Assembly: GCA_002440745.1 (NCBI GenBank)
Contig: DJVB01000061.1
Location: forward strand, 80,202-144,201
Source of the DNA: Bacteroidales bacterium UBA6267
GTDB taxonomy: Bacteria > Bacteroidota > Bacteroidia > Bacteroidales > UBA1556
DNA: 64,000 nt
Direction of reading: 5' to 3'
Shown here: piece after piece, positions 28,923 to 37,600 of the stretch
Layout of the letters: every line of letters starts with the position of its first letter
Numbering within the stretch: the stretch's first letter is position 1
The notes under the pieces: model-generated
What the model was told of the DNA's origin: nothing
What the model saw: the letters and a program-made list of their open reading frames with translations, nothing else
Databases searched by the model: none
Translations under genes and position numbers: made by a program

Positions 28923-30123
28923 TCCTAAAGTCGTAGTATTCAGGATTAGGAAGGTATTTTTTGGCTTCTTGAAAATCGCCGGGGTTGAGGTATTGTAAGC
29001 CTTCTTCAAAAACCATTTTTGCTTTTTCGGAGTTCATATTCACCAAACGAGGCTTGATTTTTCCATTTTCATCTTCCACATCTTTCAGGAAAAGAGGCTT
29101 GATAATTCCGGTATGATCGGCTGTAACCATGCAACCGGTGTAGCCGGAATCGAACAATTTTTTGACGCCCATACCCAATAAACTGCAATAAAGCAAATCA
29201 TAAGCGGTGGGTTGAATACAGCGAATTTCATAACCTAATTCTACCGGTCGGCTTTTGACTTCAATGCCCATTTCTTTAAGTTTTTTGTTGAGCATCAAAT
29301 TGAAAATGTGGGCTTTGCTTACATTGCCCAATTCGGGATGTCCGTGGTCGTCGTAGGTGAAATTCACGCCCGATTTTTCAATCTCGGCATCATCCATAAA
29401 GTGAAAAACTCCTTCAGAGACTATAGCCACGCCGTAATTGATATCGAGTATTTTTCGTTTCACAATAGCGGAGATGAGCAAACGGATGATTTTTTCAAGA
29501 GTAACGTTGGTTTTATTGAACATTTCAGGGATAACAATCATCGGGAAACGTAAGGCAGAGCCAATTCCGAAGGCCAAATGACCGGCCTCGCGACCCATTG
29601 CCGAAATTACAAACCAGTTGCCACTTGTGCGGGCATCTTCATAAATGGTGGAAGCTATGCCAACTCCCTCTTGTTTGGCCGACTGATACCCAAAGGTGGA
29701 AATTCCTTCAGGAAGAGGCAAGTCGTTATCGATGGTTTTAGGAACATGTATATTCTGAATCTTTATGTCGTTTTCTTTCAGGAAGTTAGCTAACCTGTTT
29801 GCAGTTGAAGCCGTATCGTCTCCTCCAATAGTTACTAAAAGTTGAATATTATGTTCTTCGAATAACTTGGTGTTAAAATCTGAATCTTTGGGTTTAAAAC
29901 GAGACATACGAATAGCAGAGCCTCCAACATTATGAATGCGGTCGGCAAAATGAAAATCAATCTCTTCGATGGTGGCATCTTCTTTTAAAAGACCTTTATA
30001 ACCATCGTGTATGCCGATTACCCGATACCCTGATTTGAGAAAAGTGCGTGATATTGAGCTGATTACTGCATTAATTCCGGGAGCCGGGCCGCCTCCGCAA
30101 AGTATTGCTACCGTTTCTTTCAT
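28906..30123 (-). CDS. 6-phosphofructokinase, pyrophosphate-type by signature
   Basis: The 405-residue PfkA-family enzyme has CGGGPAPGINAVI at the phosphoryl-donor loop, GGDD at 100-103 and PKTIDND at 128-134. In this family Asp in GGDD together with Lys in PKT marks PPi-dependent enzymes, while ATP enzymes have GGDG and PGT. It probably makes the fructose-6-phosphate step reversible and saves ATP, which is common in anaerobes. The PYRCIQP-like substrate segment here is GYEIRCIQPTAYD. The donor is inferred from two residues and is not measured. Confidence 0.9.
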   Translation of the reverse strand: MKETVAILCGGGPAPGINAVISSISRTFLKSGYRVIGIHDGYKGLLKEDATIEEIDFHFADRIHNVGGSAIRMSRFKPKDSDFNTKLFEEHNIQLLVTIGGDDTASTANRLANFLKENDIKIQNIHVPKTIDNDLPLPEGISTFGYQSAKQEGVGIASTIYEDARTSGNWFVISAMGREAGHLAFGIGSALRFPMIVIPEMFNKTNVTLEKIIRLLISAIVKRKILDINYGVAIVSEGVFHFMDDAEIEKSGVNFTYDDHGHPELGNVSKAHIFNLMLNKKLKEMGIEVKSRPVELGYEIRCIQPTAYDLLYCSLLGMGVKKLFDSGYTGCMVTADHTGIIKPLFLKDVEDENGKIKPRLVNMNSEKAKMVFEEGLQYLNPGDFQEAKKYLPNPEYYDFRTILNW

Positions 30124-30226
30124 ATTGATTTGTTTAGATAAATTTATGAGGCGGCAAAATTAAATAATTATCTTTTGGCATTTTCATAAATAAACTATTT
30201 TAGCTATCGAACTAAAACGGGATAAA

Positions 30227-31135
30227 ATGCAGTTCAACACAGAAAAAATCTTGAATTACAATAAGGGTCAAAGACGAGCTATATGGCTGATGCTCACTTT
30301 GATAGTTATTTTAATTTTAGTTCGATTTGCTCATACCTCCAAAACCTCATCCGTTTTCAATTACGATTTAGTTGCTCAGAAAATCGACTCTTTTGTATTA
30401 GCCGGAATGCAGGAAGAAATTGTGGAGCCAAAAAAATATCAGCCAAGATCAAATTATCCGGAATATGAATCTTCAAAAACTCAAAAACTACGGCCTTTTA
30501 ACCCGAATAGTTCAGATTATGAATCACTTATAAACTCCGGTTTAACTCCTGCTCAAGCTCGTAATATTGTCAACTTTGTGGCAAAAGGTGGTCAGTTTTA
30601 TAAAAAAACAGATTTGCTAAAAATCTATTCCATCAATCAACAAGATTACAGTCGTTTACAACCTTATATTCTGCTTCCTGAATCTGAGGATAAAGAAGAA
30701 AATGGAATCCAGAAACCGAATAAATATTCCCCAACAAAAATCATTGAATTGAACGCTGCAACTGCAGATGAGTTGATGAGTATCTCAGGAATAGGACCTG
30801 TTATTTCTAAGAATATTTTAAAGTACAAATCGATGCTTGGCGGCTTTTATTCTACTCATCAATTGCGTGAGGTTTATGGCGTTGATAGTGCTGTTTTTGT
30901 GAAGATAAGTTCTTATTTTACAGTTGATTCAGATAGTATTCAAAAGAAGAATTTAAATAAAACAGACTATTATAATCTTCGCAAACATCCATATATTTCC
31001 AACGAAATCGCTTTTGAGATTTCGAACCACATTAAGTATAAAGGTAAGCTGAAAAGCATGGAAGAGCTTCGACAGTTCAAGACCATAGATGAAAAAACAT
31101 TAGAAAAAATTTCTTTTTATTTTTTAGTTGAGTAG
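30227..31135 (+). CDS. ComEA-like helix-hairpin-helix protein with membrane anchor
   Basis: The 302-residue protein has one N-terminal transmembrane helix (about 18-37), a low-complexity linker, then three ComEA-type HhH units. The first is near 90-145 (NSSDYESLINSGLTPAQAR), the second near 165-220 (NAATADELMSISGIGPVISK) and the third, degenerate, near 240-300. ComEA relatives bind DNA outside the inner membrane in natural uptake. In Bacteroidota such proteins are common and uptake is not proven. It diverges from pfk with about 100 bp between. Confidence 0.85.
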   Translation: MQFNTEKILNYNKGQRRAIWLMLTLIVILILVRFAHTSKTSSVFNYDLVAQKIDSFVLAGMQEEIVEPKKYQPRSNYPEYESSKTQKLRPFNPNSSDYESLINSGLTPAQARNIVNFVAKGGQFYKKTDLLKIYSINQQDYSRLQPYILLPESEDKEENGIQKPNKYSPTKIIELNAATADELMSISGIGPVISKNILKYKSMLGGFYSTHQLREVYGVDSAVFVKISSYFTVDSDSIQKKNLNKTDYYNLRKHPYISNEIAFEISNHIKYKGKLKSMEELRQFKTIDEKTLEKISFYFLVE

Positions 31136-31160
31136 GATTCATTTTTCTTATGTTTGTCGC

Positions 31161-32600
31161 ATGAAGATAATTAAAACCCTGAAATCATATCCAACAACCT
31201 TTTGGATTGCAAATAGTATTGAATTATTTGAACGTTGGGCCTGGTATGGCTTTTATATGCTGTTTGCCAATTATTTAACCCGTAGCATCGAGCTTGGCGG
31301 ACTAAGTTTTAGTCAGATAGAAAAAGGTAATATCATGGGTCTGGGAACAGCACTCCTGTATTTATTGCCTATTATTACCGGGTCAATTGCAGACAAATTT
31401 GGGTATAAAAGAGTTTTAGCGGTGTCGTTTTTTATTTATACATCCGCTTTTTTTATGTTTCCCCATTTCACCTCCTATTCCGGAGTTTTTGCCATTTATC
31501 TCTACTTAGCACTTGGGGCAGCACTTTTTAAACCCATCATTTCGGCAACTATAGCCAAAACTACCAATGAGGAAAATTCATCCGTAGGCTTTGGTATTTT
31601 CTACATGATGGTCAATATTGGAGCTTTCTTTGGACCGTTGCTTACCTTGGTATATAACAGCGAAGGATATGACTTGGTTTTTTATATTTCGGGAGGCATT
31701 GTTGCTCTTAATTTTCTGCTTCTGATTTTTTATAAAGAACCCCACAGGGAAAAATCCCAACAGTCTCTTTTGGAGATGATTAATGATTCTTTCTTGCACA
31801 TTGTCACCGTTTTGAAGGATTTTAAATTTATGATTTTTCTAATCATAATTGCCGGTTTTTGGACCATGTATTATCAGTTGTTTTTTACTCTTCCGGTTTT
31901 CATCGAACAATGGGTCGATTCCTCAATAATGTTTCAGTTTTTTAGCGAAAATTTCCCGTTCATCGCTGGTCATTATGGACATGACGGACAAATGAAGGCG
32001 GAATTTATCACGAATTTTGACGCAATGTATATTATTATTTTTCAAGTATTTGTGTCGGCTTTGATTATGAAATGGCGTCCCTTAAACGCTATGGTAACCG
32101 GTTTTATCGTTAACGCAATCGGGATGGCTCTGACCTTTTATTCCCAAAATGTTTTCTTCTTAATCTTTGCTTTGTTGATTTTTGGTATTGGCGAAATGAT
32201 GGGAAGTCCAAAGATTACCGAATATATCGGACGTAATGCCCCAAAAGATAAAAAAGCACTCTATATGGGATTTGGTTTCATTCCGGTTTTTTTGGGAAGC
32301 TATCTTGCCGGAAAAGTTTCAGGTATAGGTTATCAGACACTTAGCGACAAACATAGCCTTGTTCAGCAGCTCGCAAATCAAGAGGGTTTTCAACTTGCTG
32401 ACGGATTGACTAAGCAACAATATTTTGACGAAGTTGCTGCTTTGCTCAACATGACTTCCAACGAGCTTACCAATCATCTTTGGACAACTTATCATCCTTA
32501 CAATATCTGGATTTTAGTTTTTGGTATTGGATTTGCAGCCGCCACGCTCTTGTTAATCTACAATCGTTTTATAATTAAAAGTTCATCCAAAACCGTTTAA
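31161..32600 (+). CDS. MFS/POT-like transporter
   Basis: The 479-residue polytopic membrane protein has about 12-14 helices. The N-terminal motif IANSIELFERWAWYGFYMLF parallels the ExxERFxxYG motif of proton-coupled peptide transporters, and GSIADKFGYKRVL is the MFS loop 2-3 motif. A frame extends to a TTG at 31128 that overlaps the comEA-like gene, but the ATG at 31161 gives a normal basic N-terminus and is preferred. A 100-residue insertion between helices late in the protein (about 370-430) is unusual for MFS. The substrate is unknown; peptides are possible. Confidence 0.82.
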   Translation: MKIIKTLKSYPTTFWIANSIELFERWAWYGFYMLFANYLTRSIELGGLSFSQIEKGNIMGLGTALLYLLPIITGSIADKFGYKRVLAVSFFIYTSAFFMFPHFTSYSGVFAIYLYLALGAALFKPIISATIAKTTNEENSSVGFGIFYMMVNIGAFFGPLLTLVYNSEGYDLVFYISGGIVALNFLLLIFYKEPHREKSQQSLLEMINDSFLHIVTVLKDFKFMIFLIIIAGFWTMYYQLFFTLPVFIEQWVDSSIMFQFFSENFPFIAGHYGHDGQMKAEFITNFDAMYIIIFQVFVSALIMKWRPLNAMVTGFIVNAIGMALTFYSQNVFFLIFALLIFGIGEMMGSPKITEYIGRNAPKDKKALYMGFGFIPVFLGSYLAGKVSGIGYQTLSDKHSLVQQLANQEGFQLADGLTKQQYFDEVAALLNMTSNELTNHLWTTYHPYNIWILVFGIGFAAATLLLIYNRFIIKSSSKTV

Positions 32601-32643
32601 AACCTTGAACCTATTTAATGGTAAGGCTTTATAAGGTTTTGTA

Positions 32644-32651
32644 TAATTTTG
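32644..32651 (+). promoter_or_regulatory. Bacteroidota -7 promoter element before the ankyrin gene
   Basis: TAATTTTG followed by C matches TAnnTTTG(C) and lies 22 bp before the ATG at 32674, which leaves a leader of about 15 nt. The -33 box is not evident. Confidence 0.5.
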
Positions 32652-32673
32652 CATAAATAATGGTAACCGAAAT

Positions 32674-34029
32674 ATGCGTTTTAAACATTTTTCTTTTCTG
32701 TTGGTTTTATTGCTTGTCCGAATAAGTTCTGTGGCTCAGATCGATACCCTCGAGCTTTCGCATAAACTATTGTTGGCTACTTATAATAATAGTATGGAGC
32801 TGGCGATTGAGCATTTGCGAAATGGCGCGCAAACCACTTACTATGACGATAATGGATATACAGCCTTGATGTATGCCGTTCAGAATGACAACGAAGATAT
32901 GGTTAAGTTGCTGGTTCATAACGGTTCTAAGTTAGATCACAAAGATTATTCAGGAACGACACCGCTGATTCTGGCTGCAAGATTAGGACTGTTTAATATC
33001 GCGGAATACCTCTGTTGGCAAGGTGCTTCTTATAATCAATCCGATAAATTTCGACTCACACCATTGCACTATTCCACTTTAAATTCCGATTTATATCTGG
33101 CCGATATGCTACTCTATTATGGTGCAGACCCAAATTTATCCTCCCTGAATGGAAATTCTGCTCTCCATTTTGCTGCTTTTACAGGCGATACGGCACTAAT
33201 AAAGCTATTTCTAAACAAAAATGCCAATACTGCCTTGCTTAATAAAGATAATCAAACTCCTTTAGAAGTCGCTATTATGGAGCAACATCAACCTGCAGTA
33301 GCCATTCTACTTCAAGCGGATTCTCTTTATAAACCCGAAAGTTTATTAACGTCCATAAACTTCCAAAATGACACTGCCTTTGAGTTTCTTTTGCCATTAA
33401 TATCATCGGATAGCTTTAGCTCCAATCCTGCTCAAAATCCTCTTACGGCTGCCCGAATCCAACATCATAAAAAATATATCAAACAGCTCAAAAAGGCCTG
33501 CATTAAAGAAAGCTATGCTCCTGTTTTTAATTCCTTTTTCTTTTCCACCGACTTCCTTTTTTCCGGAAAAGACGGGTATTTCAATTTTTCCACCGGATTA
33601 AACGACATTCGCTATCAGATAAATATGTCCATTGGTTTTGGCTCCCGTTTCCGCCGAAAACCTATTTTAGTTGACGAGTCGGATATGGTTAGCTATCAAT
33701 ATTATGAGAGACGAAATCTTATAAATATCCGATTAGATCGAGAGTTTTTTATTCTTCCACAAAATGCTAACCTCAGCATCAGCCCGGCCATCGAATTGCA
33801 ATATCATTTTGGCAACTATCGCGGATCAAACCGGAAACTTGAGAAGTCATTTTTTGTTGTTCCGGCGGTTAGTTTCAGGTATTCCTTTGAGCATTTATAT
33901 TTTAAATTTGGTTACCAATATGCCGACTGGAAGATAGATCGTACTTCGCCAAACTGGTTTGTGTTTGGTGTTGGTATCAAAGGTTATCTATTGTCCAAAC
34001 CGAAATCTTTTAAAACTGAATGGTTATGA
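32674..34029 (+). CDS. Exported ankyrin-repeat protein with C-terminal beta-barrel-like domain
   Basis: The 451-residue protein has a signal peptide (cleavage near SVAQ, residue 22) and five to six ankyrin repeats between about 40 and 215 (NGYTALMYAVQNDNEDMVKLL, GTTPLILAARLG, LTPLHYSTLNSD, NSALHFAAFTGDTAL, QTPLEVAIMEQ). A C-terminal 170-residue region follows with alternating amphipathic strands (VVPAVSFRYSF, LYFKFGYQYADWKI, WFVFGVGIKGYLL) that looks like a small outer-membrane barrel. If so, the ankyrin solenoid sits in the periplasm and is anchored in the outer membrane. The function is unknown. Confidence 0.78.
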   Translation: MRFKHFSFLLVLLLVRISSVAQIDTLELSHKLLLATYNNSMELAIEHLRNGAQTTYYDDNGYTALMYAVQNDNEDMVKLLVHNGSKLDHKDYSGTTPLILAARLGLFNIAEYLCWQGASYNQSDKFRLTPLHYSTLNSDLYLADMLLYYGADPNLSSLNGNSALHFAAFTGDTALIKLFLNKNANTALLNKDNQTPLEVAIMEQHQPAVAILLQADSLYKPESLLTSINFQNDTAFEFLLPLISSDSFSSNPAQNPLTAARIQHHKKYIKQLKKACIKESYAPVFNSFFFSTDFLFSGKDGYFNFSTGLNDIRYQINMSIGFGSRFRRKPILVDESDMVSYQYYERRNLINIRLDREFFILPQNANLSISPAIELQYHFGNYRGSNRKLEKSFFVVPAVSFRYSFEHLYFKFGYQYADWKIDRTSPNWFVFGVGIKGYLLSKPKSFKTEWL

Positions 34030-34445
34030 AACACTTAATATCCTTTCTGATTATAATCCTTTTAGCCACTTCTTGCAAAAAAACCTTTGATCATCCGGAA
34101 TCATGCGACGATTACGATTATTACGATTGTGAAACTATCGAACCGGAAGTAGGTAAAGCGACATTTCGATTTACAATAAATGATAAGGTTTGGAATGTGC
34201 CCTTTGTAATTTATAAGGGTTCGGTCGAAGATAATAATGTCCTTTTCATCGACACAGCTCGTGCCGAGTCAATAGTGCAGTATGATCTTTATTTTGGCAC
34301 ATACTCCGTTAAAGCAAAATATGTTGTGGATGGAAAAACTATCTATGTTGTGGATGGTGGTGAGATGGAAAAATGGAGCAACGATGTTTGTGATTCCGTT
34401 TGCTGGAGTTGGGATGAGCTTGATCTTGATTTAAGAATAAAATAG
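34026..34445 (+). CDS. Small lipoprotein of unknown function
   Basis: The 139-residue protein, starting from ATG 34026, has a lipobox (LATSC, Cys about 17), an acidic segment rich in Asp and Tyr after it (ESCDDYDYYDCE), and then a beta-rich domain of about 95 residues. Four bases overlap the ankyrin gene, so the two are probably translated together. An upstream Met at 34020 is possible. No family is recognised. Confidence 0.72.
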   Translation: MKHLISFLIIILLATSCKKTFDHPESCDDYDYYDCETIEPEVGKATFRFTINDKVWNVPFVIYKGSVEDNNVLFIDTARAESIVQYDLYFGTYSVKAKYVVDGKTIYVVDGGEMEKWSNDVCDSVCWSWDELDLDLRIK

Positions 34446-34612
34446 GGAGGTTTTAAATCTGACCTAATCCTTTTTGGAATTAAAAAACACAATAATCATT
34501 AGCAAAGAAATTTCAATTAATTGTTAAATCTGCATTGACATAATGTTAATAATAGAAATAAAATGATAAAAAATAATTAACCTAAAATTACATTTTATTA
34601 ATTCTTACAATC

Positions 34613-34620
34613 TACTTTTG
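34613..34620 (+). promoter_or_regulatory. Bacteroidota -7 promoter element of the surface-protein operon
   Basis: TACTTTTG followed by C matches TAnnTTTG(C) and lies 24 bp upstream of the TTG start at 34644, inside an AT-rich 200-bp gap. It would drive the four-gene operon 34644-43961. Confidence 0.55.
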
Positions 34621-34643
34621 CCGTCCATTTTAGCGAAAGTCAC

Positions 34644-37600
34644 TTGAGACAAATAATTAACAGGTTATTCTTCATCATAATTGCTTCATTGCTACTGTCT
34701 TTTTCAAGTCAGGGTCAAACTATTACCTATGATTTTGAGATTGCAGATGGAAGTTATGACAATACCTCTTATGGTGATTGGTTTGCTGCTAATTCTATGA
34801 CTTATGGAAGTGGGAAGCAATATGCAGGATCAAAAGCATTAGTTTTTGACGATGATGCAGGGGCTTATCTACTTTACGAAGGGAGCGATGGAAACGGAAA
34901 AGATGGTGGATTAGGCGATATTAGCTTTTGGTATCGACACTGGGATGGGGATGGAAAAAGTGTAAAGTTTAAAGTTCAGTATAATCAAGCTGGGGCTGGC
35001 TGGACAGATATCGGTTCAGAAGTAACCGTAACCTCTACTACTTACACTCAGTTTACTGCCACAGTAAATATTTCAGGAGATAATATTCTTTTCAGAGTGC
35101 TTTCTACTGCTTATGCTGAGCGATTATTAATTGATGATATTTCTCTAAGCAGCTATAGCGGAAGCCCTCCTGCCACAGCATCCTTGCATATCAGCGATGA
35201 TGGCTCCATTTTAGAAAATGCCGAAAGTGGAGAACAAATCACATTGATAGTAAGAGCAGACACTTTTGTATCTTCTTTAAGTTTAGCGAATTATAGCATC
35301 CTTAATCAACCTGCCGGAGTTTCTATTGGCTCTATCACAAGAGTTAATGATACTACTGCTATCTTAACTTTAACCGGCAATAGTACCTCCGATTACGATT
35401 TGGACATTACAGATTTTACGGTTTCTGTTGATCATCAGGAATTGGAAATTCTCAGCTCAGGGAATCTTTCTGCAAATAGCGGCGTCACCTTTACTGCTTT
35501 AGTGGAGTCGTTGGCTATCAGTTCAGATGGAAGCATTACTGAAGGCGCTGAAGACGGGGAAGAAATTACCCTCACCCTGAGCAACGCAACTTTTGCAGCA
35601 ACCTTAAACGCAGCAAATTTCAGCATAACCAACCAACCTGCCGGAGTAACTATTGGCTCTGTGACCCGAGTAAATGACCAAACAGCAACCCTAACCCTCA
35701 GTGGCAACCGTACTACCGACTACGATGTGGATATCACCGATTTAACGGTGACGATTGCCATTTCGGAATTGGTTGGACAATCTTCGCCATTGAGCGATAA
35801 TAATGGAGTCACCTTCACCGCTTTAGTGGAGTCATTAGCCATCAGTTCAGATGGAAGCATCATGGAAGGCGCTGAAGACGGGGAAGAAATCACCCTAACT
35901 CTAAGCGGAACAACATACGCAGCAACTTTAAACGCAGCAAATTTCAGCATAACCAACCAACCTGCCGGAGTAACTATTGGCTCTGTGACACGAGTAAATG
36001 ACCAAACAGCAACCCTAACTCTCAGTGGCAACCGCACTACTGACTACGATGTGAACATCACCAATTTCACGGTAACGATTGCTATTTCGGAATTGGTTGG
36101 ACAATCTTCGCCATTGAGCGATAATAACGGAGTCACTTTCACCGCTTTAGTCGAGTCATTGGCCATCAGTTCCGATGGAAGCATCACGGAAGGTGCTGAA
36201 GACGGGGAAGAAATCACCCTAACTCTAAGCGGAACAACATTCGCAGCAACCTTAAACGCAGCAAATTTCAGCATAACGAACCAACCCACCGGAGTAACTA
36301 TTGGCTCTGTGACACGAGTAAACGACCAAACAGCAACCCTAACTCTCAGCGGAAACCGCACCACTGACTACGATGTGAATATTACCAATTTCACCGTAAC
36401 GATTGCCATTTCGGAATTAGTTGGACAATCTTCGCCATTGAGCGATAATAATGGAGTCACCTTCACCGCTTTAGTGGAGTCATTAGCTATCAGTTCAGAT
36501 GGAAGCATCATGGAAGGTGCTGAAGACGTGGAAGAAATCACCCTCACTCTGAGCAACGCAACTTTCGCAGCAAGCTTAAATGCAGCAAATTTCAGCATAA
36601 CGAACCAACCCGCCGGAGTAACTATTGGCTCTGTGACACGAGTAAATGACCAAACAGCAACCCTAACCCTCAGCGGCAACCGCACAACCGACTACGATGT
36701 GAACATCACCAATTTCACGGTAACGATTGCCATTTCGGAATTGGTAGGACAATCTTCGCCATTGAGCGATAATAACGGAATCACTTTTACGGCAGTGATT
36801 GAATCCATTAGCCTGACAACCGATGGCTCTATTGAAGAAGGTACAGAAAACGGTGAAGTGATTACGGTTGAGCTAAACGGAGCTGTTTACGAAGCAATTC
36901 TAAATTTGATAAATTGGAGTTTAACTGGTGCTCCCACAGGAGTAAGCATTGGAGCAGTGAGCCGTATTGACGACACATTGGCCGAAATCACCTTAACTGG
37001 CAATGCTACAAAAGATTACGACTCTGATTTCTCAGCAACTGTCATCATAAGCAATGTAGAAATTGAGAACTATGGGGGTGTGGATTTGTCCCAAGGGGGA
37101 TTGATTTTCAGCGCCATAAACGATGCTGAATCAGTCACAGTCACTAACGATGGAATGATAGAGGAAGGATCGGAAAATGGAGAAATAGTGATTGTGGAAT
37201 TAGATGGCGGAACATTTAATTCGACACTTACTCCGGGTAATTGGAGTTTATCAGGAGCTCCTGCAGGGGTAACGATTTCCTCTGTTACACGAATTAACGA
37301 TACAATAGTGGAAGTTACTCTAGCAGGAAATACTTCAGTGGATTACGACTCGGATATCAACGCCTCGATAAGAATAAATCAAGCTGAGGTAGATGATTAT
37401 ACCGGAGCTAATATTGTACAAAATGGTCTGATATTCACAGCTTTAATTGAACCTGCACCTACAGTTCAAGCAACGAATATTATTTTTTCTGGTTTAGGTG
37501 CTTCACAGGTTACAGCTCAATGGACCCGAGGAAATGGGGACTATTGTTTAGTAGTCGTTTCTGAAGATGCTGCTGTTTCTGAAATGCCCGCTGATAGTTC

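Noticed and set aside
35435..36685. Four minus-strand frames of 90-106 codons with near-identical proteins
   Set aside because: They are antisense to the 324-bp coding repeats and copy their periodicity; no independent signal supports them.
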